Source of the DNA: DATJPR01 sp035506295
GTDB taxonomy: Bacteria > Bacteroidota > Ignavibacteria > UBA10030 > UBA6906
Assembly (NCBI GenBank): GCA_035506295.1
Contig: DATJPR010000228.1
Location: 1-18,031, forward strand
Direction: 5' to 3'
DNA: 18,031 bases
Under the pieces are notes generated by a model. It ran no database searches and was not told where the DNA came from. It worked only from the letters and a program-made list of their open reading frames with translations. A program made the position numbers and the translations under genes. Every line of letters begins with the position of its first letter. Within the stretch, counting starts at the first letter, position 1. Positions 6,941-15,908 of this stretch are shown here, piece after piece.

Positions 6941-8203
6941 TTGGACAAGTTTGTCATCCACGGCGGTAAACGCTTGCAGGGCTCGGTCCGCATCAGTGGC
7001 GCGAAGAACGCGACGCTGGCCTTGATGCCTGCGGCGCTCCTTGCGCCCGGGACATTTCGCCTGGGCAATACGCCGGCGCTGCGCGATGTGAACACGATGG
7101 CAAGCCTGCTCACGTCGATGGGCGCGCGCACCAGTGTTGACGGCCACGTGCTCACCCTGGACACGCGGGGCGTCGACAAGCAGGAAGCGCCGTACGAGCA
7201 CGTGAAGAAGATGCGCGCGTCGATCTACGTCCTCGGGCCTCTCGTGGCGCGCTACGGACGGGCGAAGGTCTCGCTCCCCGGCGGCTGTGCGTGGGGACCG
7301 AGGCCCGTCGATCTTCACATGGAGGGAATCAAGAAACTCGGCGCAACTCTGGAGCTGCGCGAAGGATACATTTACGCCACCGCAAAGAGGCTGACGGGCG
7401 CGAAAATCAGTTTTGACATTTCCAGCGTGGGGGCGACGGCGAATATTCTCATGGCCGCCGTCCTCGCGAAGGGAAACACGGTTATCGAGAACGCTGCGAT
7501 CGAACCGGAGATCACGGCGCTTGCGCAGTTTCTTGGCGCCATGGGCGCGCACATCGCCGGCGCAGGCACACGCCGGCTGGAGATCGAAGGCGTCGAGACG
7601 ATGCATGCGGCCGACGTTGAGACCATTCCCGATCGGATCGAGGCCGGCACCTATCTCGTGGCTGGGGCGATCACCGGCGGCCGGATGACGATCGAGGCGG
7701 TGAACCCCGATCATCTAACCGCCTTGCTGTCAAAACTCCAGGACGCCGGGTGCGACGTCCGGGTGGAGGCATCAAGTGTGGATCTCGCCGCACCCGAGCA
7801 TCTACGGGCGGTCGACGTCACCGCCGCCATCTACCCCGGTTTCCCGACGGATATGCAGGCACAGTGGACGGCCCTGATGGCCCGGGCATCCGGCACATCG
7901 CTCGTTACCGATTCCATTTACTTCGACCGCTTCAAGCATGTTCCGGAGCTCGTGCGCCTCGGCGCAGACATCGATGTCAATGAGAACGTCGCCGTGGTGC
8001 GCGGCGTCGGATCGCTGACGGGCGCGAAAGTCATGTCCACCGATCTTCGTGCGTCCGCATCCCTGATCCTCGCAGGACTTGTTGCGCAGGGAACAACGGA
8101 AGTGCTCCGGGTGTACCACATCGATCGGGGGTATGAAGCGATCGAGAAAAAACTCCAGGGCCTCGGGGCCGATATCGAACGAGTGGCGGGGGAAGAATTC
8201 TAG
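6941..8203 (+). CDS. murA: UDP-N-acetylglucosamine 1-carboxyvinyltransferase
   Basis: MurA transfers enolpyruvate from PEP to UDP-GlcNAc, the first committed step of peptidoglycan synthesis in the cytosol. The 420 residues equal the usual family length of about 418-425. Signatures seen: SGAKNATL (19-26, with Lys22/Asn23), the catalytic loop LPGGCAWGPRPVDLH with Cys116 (equivalent to E. coli Cys115, the fosfomycin target), and YPGFPTDMQAQ with the active-site Asp. The cysteine is retained rather than the Asp variant seen in naturally fosfomycin-resistant MurA. The start is TTG at 6941, preceded by AAAGG; no upstream ATG or GTG fits the family N-terminus. It heads a rightward run of genes; the next gene starts 21 nt after the stop. 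Confidence 0.96.
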   Translation: MDKFVIHGGKRLQGSVRISGAKNATLALMPAALLAPGTFRLGNTPALRDVNTMASLLTSMGARTSVDGHVLTLDTRGVDKQEAPYEHVKKMRASIYVLGPLVARYGRAKVSLPGGCAWGPRPVDLHMEGIKKLGATLELREGYIYATAKRLTGAKISFDISSVGATANILMAAVLAKGNTVIENAAIEPEITALAQFLGAMGAHIAGAGTRRLEIEGVETMHAADVETIPDRIEAGTYLVAGAITGGRMTIEAVNPDHLTALLSKLQDAGCDVRVEASSVDLAAPEHLRAVDVTAAIYPGFPTDMQAQWTALMARASGTSLVTDSIYFDRFKHVPELVRLGADIDVNENVAVVRGVGSLTGAKVMSTDLRASASLILAGLVAQGTTEVLRVYHIDRGYEAIEKKLQGLGADIERVAGEEF

Positions 8204-8224
8204 CCGTCATGTGCGCGCAATGGA

Positions 8225-10519
8225 ATGATGGCCATGAGATCGCTTCGCAGGGTTGACACGTTCGTGGTTGCCGCGCTCTATCTTCTGGCGGCGTTGGTCT
8301 GCACCCGTGTGCCCCTGCTGCATGCGCTGGGGTACGAATCGTCGTTCGTGTTCGCTCTCCTCGCCTCGGCGTTCTCCGGTCTGATCGCGGTGAGTCGTGT
8401 CCGGCGCTTCCTCCACGAGCCTGCTCTTGATTCTGCCATTGTCGTTGCCGGCGTTCACCGCGCCCTGCGCTCGTCGTTCCTGACGAATCTGGTCCTTCTC
8501 TTCATTCCTCTCACCGTGCTTCTGGCCAATGCTCTGTTCGTCCGGAACTGCTCGCTGGTGGAAGGAGTCCTGTTCTTTCTCCTGCTCCCCGTCGTCAGCG
8601 CCGTGTTCTCAACGGCATTAGCGTTCTTCTGTACCATCCACTACAGGAGAGCCAGGACGGCATATTTCGTCATCATGGCGCTCACTTTCTGTTATGCGGC
8701 GGCGCTCGGATATTGGACTCCCGCCATCTTCTCATACAACTTCTTCTACGGTTATTTCCCGGGCTTCACCTACGATGAAGGAATGAGCGTGACCTCCACG
8801 CTGATCTCCTTCCGCCTGGTGACCATCGGTCTCTCGGCGGTGTTCCTGTGGCTCGGGAACCTGCTTCTTGTGGCAAGCGAGCCTTCAGCCGGAGTCAGGA
8901 CCAAGGGACTTGCGCTCGTGCGCGCGCTGGTGCAACCGGGTCAACGGGGATTGACGATTCTCCTTGTTCTCCTTGGCGCCGGAGTGTACATCTTTCGCTG
9001 CGATCTCGGCTATGAATCGACGTCGGGATACATTCGGTCGTGGCTTGGCGGCGAACTGAAAACACGTCACTTCATCATCTACTATCAGAAGAATACTCTC
9101 AACGCGGAACAGCTGGCACATCTCGCCGACGAGCACGAGTTCTGCTACGCACAATTGCTCGAAGTGTTCTCCCTTCCACACTTCGATCGGATCGAATCGT
9201 ACATCTACCCTTCGGCGGATGCAAAGCTGCGACTGATGGGCGCCGGGAACACAGACATTGCCAAGCCGTGGAGCAAGCAGGTGCATGTGACAGTGCAGTC
9301 CGTGTATGCGACGCTGAGACATGAACTGACGCACGTAATCGCCGGCAGGTTCGGGGCGCCGATCATCCATGCGAGTTTGCGCATGGGACTCACGGAAGGA
9401 TTGCCGATGGCTCTCGAGGAAACGTACGGCGCAAGGACGGTGCATGAGTTTGCCGCCGCGATGGAGCGTCTCGGGATGGCCCCCGATATCGTGTCGTTGC
9501 TTTCGCCGGAGGGGTTCTTGACGCAGGCACCATCGGTGAGCTATGTGCTGGCGGGTTCCTTCAGCCGCTATCTCATCGATACCTATGGCATCCGTCCCTA
9601 CCTGACAGTCTATGGAGGAGAAGACTGGCGATCGGTGTACGACCGGCCCGTCCAGGTGCTCGTGCAGGAATGGAAGAATTATCTTCGTACATTGGATGTT
9701 GACGCCACCGACCTTGCCGCAACAAAAGCCTTTTTCAGCCGCACCTCGATCTTTCAAAAAACCTGTCCGCGGGTCATCGGCGAACGGAACAGAATTGCGG
9801 GCAGAGCTCTTGCCAACCGTGACTATGCGGTTGCAGAGAGCCTGTACGCGATCTCCTATGAAGAAGGAGGAAGTTTCGAATCTCTCTCGGGCTACGCTAC
9901 TGCAGCGTACCGTCGCGGCGCGTACCATACGGTGGATAGTGTCCTCACGCTTGCCGTGAACGGGCCGGGGGCATGGGACCGCAATCTTACCGTGGCATTG
10001 CTCCATGGTGATGCACTGTGGGGGATGGACAGCGTTGACAGGGCGCTGGAGTACTACCACGCATTGCGGGTCGTCGATTTGACGGATGGGCTTACGGAGG
10101 CCGCGGGCGTGCGGTTGCTGGCCCTCTCCGACAAGGATCGTGACGGTCTGAAACGATATCTTCTTGCTCCCGCGTCCGATTCAACGCGCCTGGGTATGCT
10201 CGATTCCCTGTGTGCTGCGGATCCCGATGACGCATTGCCGCGGTATTTGAGGGGGCGCGAATTGCTTCGCCGCGGGGAGTACGCCGGCGCCGCCCGGGAA
10301 ATGGATTCAATCTCGCTCGCGGATGACGACCCGAAGCTGGAGGCGTTGCGTTTTACGACGATGGGGCTGGCATCCTACTTCACCGGCGGATACGAGAAAG
10401 CACGGGAGATGTTCTGGCAGTCGCTGAATTTCGACGACAGTGACGCCGCCGAAATCTCCGTCAATGACTGGATCGACAGATGCGAATGGAAGCAACAGCA
10501 CGGGGCGCATCAGGAGTGA
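8225..10519 (+). CDS. Seven-TM membrane protein with HExxH gluzincin-like protease domain and TPR-like C-terminus
   Basis: I do not recognise a named family. The 764-residue protein has about seven hydrophobic segments (roughly 12-29, 38-57, 85-106, 112-137, 146-164, 197-217, 242-258). Basic residues cluster at the N-terminus and in the loops after helices 2, 4 and 6 (RVRR, YRRAR, VRTK), predicting N-in and the large C-terminal part outside the cytoplasm. An aromatic loop (FFYGYFPGFTYDE, 173-185) lies between helices 5 and 6. Residues 280-490 form a probable zinc protease domain: LRHELTH (364-370: His366, Glu367, His370) and GLTEGLP with Glu391, 21 residues on, a gluzincin spacing. Residues about 520-750 look like TPR-type helical pairs (RALANRDYAVAESLY; RGRELLRRGEYAGAAREM). 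It follows murA by 21 nt. The start is uncertain: the ATG at 8225 or the ATG at 8234, which has GGA at a better distance. Substrate and pathway unknown. Confidence 0.8.
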   Translation: MMAMRSLRRVDTFVVAALYLLAALVCTRVPLLHALGYESSFVFALLASAFSGLIAVSRVRRFLHEPALDSAIVVAGVHRALRSSFLTNLVLLFIPLTVLLANALFVRNCSLVEGVLFFLLLPVVSAVFSTALAFFCTIHYRRARTAYFVIMALTFCYAAALGYWTPAIFSYNFFYGYFPGFTYDEGMSVTSTLISFRLVTIGLSAVFLWLGNLLLVASEPSAGVRTKGLALVRALVQPGQRGLTILLVLLGAGVYIFRCDLGYESTSGYIRSWLGGELKTRHFIIYYQKNTLNAEQLAHLADEHEFCYAQLLEVFSLPHFDRIESYIYPSADAKLRLMGAGNTDIAKPWSKQVHVTVQSVYATLRHELTHVIAGRFGAPIIHASLRMGLTEGLPMALEETYGARTVHEFAAAMERLGMAPDIVSLLSPEGFLTQAPSVSYVLAGSFSRYLIDTYGIRPYLTVYGGEDWRSVYDRPVQVLVQEWKNYLRTLDVDATDLAATKAFFSRTSIFQKTCPRVIGERNRIAGRALANRDYAVAESLYAISYEEGGSFESLSGYATAAYRRGAYHTVDSVLTLAVNGPGAWDRNLTVALLHGDALWGMDSVDRALEYYHALRVVDLTDGLTEAAGVRLLALSDKDRDGLKRYLLAPASDSTRLGMLDSLCAADPDDALPRYLRGRELLRRGEYAGAAREMDSISLADDDPKLEALRFTTMGLASYFTGGYEKAREMFWQSLNFDDSDAAEISVNDWIDRCEWKQQHGAHQE

Positions 10520-10574
10520 ACCAGCCTGCGCGCTTCGACGCGGGCCGTCTTGACACCGCCGGGTGCGCAGGAAG

Positions 10575-11588
10575 ATGACGGACTATCATCGCATACTGCT
10601 GACCCGACTGCGTTTCATTGGCGACATCGTCCTGACGACGCCGATCATCCGATCGGTCCGTGATGCCTTCCCCGAGTCGCACATCGCCTACCTCGGAGAC
10701 CGCCATGCCGTGACGCTCCTGGAACACAATCCATGCGTCGACAGCATTCTGCCGTACGACTATTCGCGGCCTGCGGTGCTTGAGCAGCTTCGGGTCGGCA
10801 GGGACCTCCGCCGACGTGGGTTTGATCTGGTGATCGATATGTTCAACAATCCCCGGAGCGCCCTGCTGTGCCTTTCCACGAATGCGAAGACGCGCGTTGG
10901 ACTGAACCGGCGCGGACGGGCGTGGGCGTACACCGTAACGGTGACGGACGACGGCATTCCCAAGTCGCCGATTCAATTCCACAGCCAGTTCCTCCGGGCA
11001 CTGGGCATCCCCCTCGCGTCGACGAAAACAGAAATTGTGTTGCTTCCTGAAGAACGCGAAGGAGCCCTTGAGTTTCTTCCGGATGGTTCCGGCCCGTTGA
11101 TCGGGATTCATCCGGGCGCAAGCTGGCCGGCGAAGAGATGGGATGCGGAGAGGTTCGGTGCACTCGCGGACCGTCTTGCCGATGCGGGGATGCGAGTCGT
11201 CGTGTTCGGCGCGCCGGGAGATCAGTTGACCGTTCAACAGGTCGTCGAATCGACGTCGAGCGTTCCACACGTGCTCCCCGCAGCGAACCTGCGCCATCTC
11301 GCGGCGATGATTTCGCACTGTGCATGCTTCGTCTGCAATGACGCGGGGCCAATGCACATCGCGGCGGCGCTGGATGTCCCGACGGTGGCAATCTTCGGGC
11401 CCGGCGAAGAAAACATCTGGTTTCCGTATGACCGCTCCCTGGGCCACACGGTATTGCGGAAAGACGTGCCCTGCCATCCGTGCCACAAGGACTTCTGTCC
11501 CAGGACAGGGGACGGCTACATGGAATGCATGAAACTTCTCCAGGTCGACGAAGTGGCACGCGCGGTGGAACAGGCGGTGGCACGGTGA
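10575..11588 (+). CDS. Glycosyltransferase family 9 (lipopolysaccharide heptosyltransferase-like)
   Basis: GT9 enzymes such as WaaC/WaaF add ADP-heptose to lipid A-core at the cytoplasmic face of the inner membrane. Seen here: RILLTRLRFIGDIVLTTPIIRSV at the N-terminus (split family motif, with the catalytic Asp of GDIVL), HPGASWPAKRW for the second domain, VCNDAGPMHIAAAL and TVAIFGP near the nucleotide site. A C-terminal cysteine motif (PCHPCHKDFCP ... CM) is shared by many GT9 proteins outside enterics. The 337 residues fit the family. The ATG at 10575 is preferred over a GTG at 10563 because the family begins just before RILLTRL; AGGA is only 2 nt upstream, so the choice is not firm. The actual sugar could differ from heptose. 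It overlaps the next gene by 4 nt. Confidence 0.88.
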   Translation: MTDYHRILLTRLRFIGDIVLTTPIIRSVRDAFPESHIAYLGDRHAVTLLEHNPCVDSILPYDYSRPAVLEQLRVGRDLRRRGFDLVIDMFNNPRSALLCLSTNAKTRVGLNRRGRAWAYTVTVTDDGIPKSPIQFHSQFLRALGIPLASTKTEIVLLPEEREGALEFLPDGSGPLIGIHPGASWPAKRWDAERFGALADRLADAGMRVVVFGAPGDQLTVQQVVESTSSVPHVLPAANLRHLAAMISHCACFVCNDAGPMHIAAALDVPTVAIFGPGEENIWFPYDRSLGHTVLRKDVPCHPCHKDFCPRTGDGYMECMKLLQVDEVARAVEQAVAR

Positions 11589-12232
11589 AAGCGATCGCTA
11601 CGACGCTAACTCATCGCGTGATGATGCCGGAGACGGGAGGTTCAGCTCCGCATCCTGCGCTGATTCTTCTTCACGGCCGCGGCGCCGACGAAGACGATCT
11701 GGTCGGCATCACACAGGATCTCGACGAGCGGCTCCTGGTGCTTTCGGCCCGAGCTCCTTTTCCGTTTCCCTACGGTGGGTTCACCTGGTATGACGCCGGC
11801 GCGGACGGGACTCCCGACCCGCTTCATTTTGCAGAAAGCTGCAATCGGCTTTCGGCGTTCATCGATGATGTGCTCCGGTCGTATCCGGTGGACGCGGACC
11901 GGTTGTTTCTTCTCGGGTTCAGCATGGGTGCGGTGATGTCGCTCGTCGCCGGACTGACGCGCCCGGAAAAGTTCCGCGGCGTTTCAGCAAACAGCGGCTA
12001 TTTGCCGGAGCACGCTGGGGTACACTACCGTTGGGACGCGCTTGCATCACTCAACATCTTTCTCGCCCATGGAACGCAGGACCCGGTCGTGCCTGTTGAA
12101 CTTGCACGGCGCGCGAAGGATCTTCTCACGGATACGTGTCCGCTGCTTCGCTACAGAGAATACCCCGTGGGACACGAGTTGAGCCAGCAGTCTGTCGCGG
12201 ACATTGCCGCGTGGATGGGCCCGCTCTTGTGA
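11585..12232 (+). CDS. Alpha/beta hydrolase, phospholipase/carboxylesterase family
   Basis: This 215-residue cytosolic serine hydrolase resembles the small carboxylesterase family (YpfH/AphA-like, Abhydrolase_2). LILLHGRGADEDDL (27-39) provides the oxyanion-hole strand and loop. GFSMGA gives nucleophile Ser113, DPVVP gives Asp166 and GHELS gives His197, so a full catalytic triad is visible in the expected order. The GTG start at 11585 overlaps the upstream TGA (GTGA), a sign of translational coupling, and makes a family-sized protein; the longer frame from 11480 lies inside the GT9 gene. No signal peptide. The family acts on short acyl esters or lysophospholipids; the substrate here is unknown. 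Coupling with a GT9 gene does not reveal a shared pathway. Confidence 0.88.
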   Translation: MKAIATTLTHRVMMPETGGSAPHPALILLHGRGADEDDLVGITQDLDERLLVLSARAPFPFPYGGFTWYDAGADGTPDPLHFAESCNRLSAFIDDVLRSYPVDADRLFLLGFSMGAVMSLVAGLTRPEKFRGVSANSGYLPEHAGVHYRWDALASLNIFLAHGTQDPVVPVELARRAKDLLTDTCPLLRYREYPVGHELSQQSVADIAAWMGPLL

Positions 12233-12322
12233 CACCCATCACCATGCGTGGCCTGCCGCACGCCGCGACATGATACACAGTATACCCTCACAACGAACGA
12301 TCGATCGAAAGAGACTCCAGTC

Positions 12323-13312
12323 GTGTTCTTCGAAACGTGGCAATTCATTTTCTTCAACCTGTTGGTCCTCGGACTTCTCGCCCTGGATTTGTTTGTTTTT
12401 CACCGGAAACCGCATGAAGTCACGCTGAAGGAAGCGGGGCTCTTCTCGATCTTCTGGATCGCGCTCGGGCTTGCGTTCGCCGGCGTGGTCTTCCTTGTGA
12501 GAGGCTGGACCTCGGGGATTGAATTTCTTACAGGGTACCTTGTAGAAAAGTCACTCTCTGTTGACAACCTGTTTGTGTTTATCGTGATCTTTACCTACTT
12601 TGGAATACCACCGAAGTACCAACATAGAGTCCTGTTCTGGGGTGTCGTCGGCGCGCTCATAACCCGATCAATCTTCATCGGTGTCGGTGTCGCGCTGATC
12701 GCACACTTCCACTGGATTCTCGATGTCTTCGCTGTCCTCCTCCTCTACAGCGGAATCAAGCTCTTCTTCGAGCGGGGCGTCTCTGTCCACCCCGAACGCA
12801 ATGCGGTCATACGCTTCACGCGTAAAGTCTATCCGTACATCACGGAGAGCGTCGACTCTCCGGCATTCTTCGTCAAGCGAGGGCGGGCGATCTTTCTGAC
12901 GCCCCTCTTCTTGGTGCTGCTCACCATAGAAACGACCGACATCATGTTCGCCGTCGATTCCTTGCCTGCAGTCTTTGGCGTGACCCAGGACGCGTTCATT
13001 GTCTACTCGTCGAATGTGTTCGCGATTCTCGGTCTTCGCGCGTTATATTTCCTCCTCTCGGGAGCTATGCAGCGCAACGAGCACCTGAGCAGGAGCCTGG
13101 CCTTTGTGTTGATCTTCATCGGCATCAAGATGATCATCGCTCCGTGGTATCCCATCCCCACGGAGATCTCGCTCATCGTCGTTGCCGGGATGATCAGTGC
13201 GGCGTTTCTGCTGTCGTGGTTGCAGCGACAGGGCAACGGAAGGCTATATAACCGGCTGCTGGGCCGATTCCGGCTTCCACGCCAGCACCGCGCGCAAGAC
13301 AAGAAGATCTGA
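12323..13312 (+). CDS. TerC/Alx-family integral membrane protein
   Basis: This 329-residue protein has about nine hydrophobic segments and the signatures of the TerC family: EKSLSVDNLFVF (75-86) and ETTDIMFAVDSLPAV (203-217), with acidic residues Asp81, Asp206 and Asp212 buried in predicted helices. The family includes E. coli Alx and TerC and is linked to manganese homeostasis, pH and tellurite stress; several members export Mn2+ or help metallate exported proteins. The GTG at 12323 begins the family-typical N-terminus (FFETWQFIFFNLLVL) with a weak GAAAGAG upstream; a GTG at 12248 would add 25 polar residues unlike the family. No yybP-ykoY riboswitch is recognisable in the 90-nt spacer before it. 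Followed by a strong terminator. Confidence 0.9.
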   Translation: MFFETWQFIFFNLLVLGLLALDLFVFHRKPHEVTLKEAGLFSIFWIALGLAFAGVVFLVRGWTSGIEFLTGYLVEKSLSVDNLFVFIVIFTYFGIPPKYQHRVLFWGVVGALITRSIFIGVGVALIAHFHWILDVFAVLLLYSGIKLFFERGVSVHPERNAVIRFTRKVYPYITESVDSPAFFVKRGRAIFLTPLFLVLLTIETTDIMFAVDSLPAVFGVTQDAFIVYSSNVFAILGLRALYFLLSGAMQRNEHLSRSLAFVLIFIGIKMIIAPWYPIPTEISLIVVAGMISAAFLLSWLQRQGNGRLYNRLLGRFRLPRQHRAQDKKI

Positions 13313-13355
13313 CTGACCGCGATTCTTTTCCCGCCAAGCACACTCTCAACATGCT

Positions 13356-13392
13356 GATGCCCGCCGGCGAACCGACGGGCATCACTGTTTTT
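13356..13392 (+). terminator. Intrinsic terminator after the TerC-family gene
   Basis: Stem GATGCCCG/CGGGCATC is extended across a single C-A mismatch by CGG/CCG around a CGAA tetraloop, and is followed by ACTGTTTTT. It starts 43 nt after the stop codon. The T-run lies on the plus-strand side only, so it should terminate the rightward transcript and not the converging malic enzyme gene. Confidence 0.85.
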
Positions 13393-13441
13393 GTGCCTTC
13401 GCATCTCGCGCACGGAGTCGTGCGTGTCGGAGCGCGATCGA

Positions 13442-15754
13442 CTACTCGTACACGGTCGTCAATTGCGGCGGCTTCATTGCGGGAGGAGGAAGGGTCTCGC
13501 CCGGTTCCTGCGCGTCCCGCACGGCCATTGCCGTCAGGTTGACGATGTCGGCGACCTCGTTCCCCGGGATCAGCAGGTACACCGGCTTGCGCATTCCCAA
13601 CAGTATCGGACCGACCGATTCCGCGCCGCCGATCTTGCCGAGAAGCTTGACGGCAATATTCGCCGACGTCAGATCGGGGCAGACGAGAAGGTTGGCGCCT
13701 CCGCGCAGTGAGCTGAACGGGTAGACCGATTCCACGATGGTTGGATCGACCGCAGTGTCCGCCATCATCTCCCCATCCACCATCAGGTCCGGCATCCGCA
13801 GCTTCACCATCTCAGCGGCGCGCGCGACCTTCTCACAGGAGGGGTGCCGCGTACTGCCGAAATTGCTGAACGACAACAGCGCGACCCTCGGCTCGATGTC
13901 GAAGCTGCGTACTTTCTCGGCCGCAAGGAGCGTGATGTCCGCGAGCTCTTCCGCGGTGGGATCGATATTGACGGTAGCATCGGTAATGAACCGCACCTCA
14001 TGCTTGAAGACCAGCATATAAAGGCCGGCAACAACGGAGACCGAAGGCCGCGGTTTGATGATCTGGAGGGCCGGACGGATCGTGTGCGGGTAGTTCTGCG
14101 TGAGACCCGCCACAACACCGTCGGCGTCGCCGACGTGCACCATCATCATGCCGTAGTCAATCCGGTTCTTCATCGCCTGGTGCGCCTCGGCGAGAGTGAT
14201 GCCTTTTCGCTTGCGCATCTCGTAATACTTGTTGGAGTACTCTTCATACTTGGCCGACGTGGCCGGGTACACGATCTCGGCGCCTTCAAGATTGAGTTCC
14301 AACAGACGGGACTTCTCCTGAATCACCTGGGGATCGCCGAGAAGAATCGGATGCGCTATCTCTTCATCGAGGATGATCTGCGTCGCGCGAAGGATCTTTT
14401 CCTCCACACCCTCCGGGAAGACGATGCGCTTTGGCGCGCGCTGCGCCTTGTGGATGGCAATGCGCATGATCTCCTTCGAGCGCCCGAACCGGCTTTCGAG
14501 CTGGTCGCGATATCGGTCGAGGTCCTCGATCGGCCGACGGGCGACACCGGTTTCCATTGCCGCCTTCGCAACAGCGGGCGCCTCCCACAGGAGGACGCGC
14601 GGATCGAGCGGTTTGGGGATGATGTAGTTCCTGCCGAAGCGAATGTGTTCCCCGCCGTACGCCTTGATGACGGAATCCGGCACATCTTCGCGGGTCAATG
14701 AGGCGAGCGCATGTGCGGCGGCGAGCTTCATATCGTCGTTGATCCCGGTGGCCAGGACATCGAGCGCGCCGCGGAAAATGAAGGGGAACCCGAGAACATT
14801 GTTCACCTGGTTCGGATAATCGGAGCGCCCGGTGGCCATGAGGACGTCCTTCCGGGCGTCGAGGGCATCTTCAAAGGAGATTTCGGGGTCCGGGTTGGCC
14901 ATCGCGAAGATGATCGGGTTCTTCGCCATCGTCCGGACCATGTCCTTCGTCAGCACGCCCTTCACCGACACCCCGGCGAAGACATCGGCGTCTTTTATGG
15001 CGTCCGCAAGCGTCCGCGCCTTCGTGTCGACAGCGAAGTATTCCTTGTACGGGTTCATCCCTTTCTCACGGCCTTTGTAGACGACGCCGTTCGTATCGCA
15101 TAAGATGAGATTCTCACGCTTGACGCCGAGCGTGATGTAGAACTTCGCGCAGGCAATCCCCGCGGCCCCCGCTCCGCTGAAGACCACCTTCACCTGATCG
15201 ATCTTCTTGTCGACGACTTCCAGCGCATTCAGCAGGCCGGCACCCGAGATGATGGCAGTTCCGTGCTGATCGTCGTGGAAGACGGGAATGTTCATCGTCT
15301 TCTTCAGCTCTTCTTCGATGTAGAAGCACTCGGGCGCCTTGATGTCTTCAAGGTTGATTCCCCCGAACGTGGGCTCGAGGGCGCGGACGATGCGAATAAT
15401 CTCATCGGGATCATGCGTGTTGAGTTCGATGTCGAAGACATCGATGTCGGCGAATCTCTTGAACAGGACGCCTTTCCCCTCCATCACCGGCTTCCCCGCG
15501 AGCGCCCCGATGTCACCGAGGCCCAGCACGGCCGTCCCGTTGCTGACAACCGCCACGAGGTTTCCCTTCGCGGTATATTTGTATGCGTCCCCCGGATTGG
15601 CGGCAATCTCGCGGCACGGCTCAGCAACGCCCGGGGTGTAGGCCAGGGCGAGGTCGCGCTGTGTGGCGCAAGGTTTCGTGGAAATGACTTCGATTTTTCC
15701 GCGGCGCCCTATGCTGTGATAGTCTAAAGCATCCTGTTTTCTGATCATAGCCAT
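13442..15754 (-). CDS. maeB: NADP-type malic enzyme fused to a phosphotransacetylase domain
   Basis: This 770-residue cytosolic enzyme decarboxylates malate to pyruvate with reduction of NAD(P)+. The N-terminal malic enzyme half (about 1-420) shows AYTPGVAEPC with Tyr39, GKGVLFK with Lys94, the metal site NLEDIKAPEC (Glu136/Asp137) and HDDQHGTA (Asp161/Asp162), and a Rossmann motif GAGAAG (194-199). The C-terminal half (about 430-755) begins KRIVFPEG and resembles phosphate acetyltransferase; in MaeB proteins it is thought to be regulatory, binding acetyl-CoA. Total length matches MaeB (about 760). ATG at 15754 follows GGAGG with an 8-nt gap; Met3 is an alternative. NADP versus NAD preference is assumed from the fusion type. 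Monocistronic with a candidate promoter about 155 nt upstream. Confidence 0.94.
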   Translation of the reverse strand: MAMIRKQDALDYHSIGRRGKIEVISTKPCATQRDLALAYTPGVAEPCREIAANPGDAYKYTAKGNLVAVVSNGTAVLGLGDIGALAGKPVMEGKGVLFKRFADIDVFDIELNTHDPDEIIRIVRALEPTFGGINLEDIKAPECFYIEEELKKTMNIPVFHDDQHGTAIISGAGLLNALEVVDKKIDQVKVVFSGAGAAGIACAKFYITLGVKRENLILCDTNGVVYKGREKGMNPYKEYFAVDTKARTLADAIKDADVFAGVSVKGVLTKDMVRTMAKNPIIFAMANPDPEISFEDALDARKDVLMATGRSDYPNQVNNVLGFPFIFRGALDVLATGINDDMKLAAAHALASLTREDVPDSVIKAYGGEHIRFGRNYIIPKPLDPRVLLWEAPAVAKAAMETGVARRPIEDLDRYRDQLESRFGRSKEIMRIAIHKAQRAPKRIVFPEGVEEKILRATQIILDEEIAHPILLGDPQVIQEKSRLLELNLEGAEIVYPATSAKYEEYSNKYYEMRKRKGITLAEAHQAMKNRIDYGMMMVHVGDADGVVAGLTQNYPHTIRPALQIIKPRPSVSVVAGLYMLVFKHEVRFITDATVNIDPTAEELADITLLAAEKVRSFDIEPRVALLSFSNFGSTRHPSCEKVARAAEMVKLRMPDLMVDGEMMADTAVDPTIVESVYPFSSLRGGANLLVCPDLTSANIAVKLLGKIGGAESVGPILLGMRKPVYLLIPGNEVADIVNLTAMAVRDAQEPGETLPPPAMKPPQLTTVYE

Positions 15755-15908
15755 GGGTGGTTCCTCCTACGTTATGCGGCACCGTTCGGTGGTTGGTGGC
15801 TGGTCCGGTTCGGAGAGAGAGGCGGCATTGAGCACGCACGCTAGGTTGAAGAGGTCAGCTGGAAACTGCGGGAAGTTGAAGTACCGTCACCCAGGGACCG
15901 GTGCCTCC

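Noticed and set aside
8885..10060. 391-residue open frame on the minus strand
   Set aside because: It lies wholly antisense to the membrane metalloprotease gene, is rich in Arg/His/Cys as shadow frames in GC-rich DNA are, and shows no motif.
10461..11486. 341-residue open frame on the minus strand
   Set aside because: It is antisense to the GT9 gene, Arg-rich and without recognisable domains.
12233..12322. yybP-ykoY (manganese) riboswitch before the TerC-family gene
   Set aside because: This riboswitch often precedes TerC-like genes, but I could not find its conserved loops or paired elements in the 90-nt spacer.
13844..14701. 285-residue open frame on the plus strand
   Set aside because: It is antisense to the phosphotransacetylase half of maeB and has shadow-like composition.
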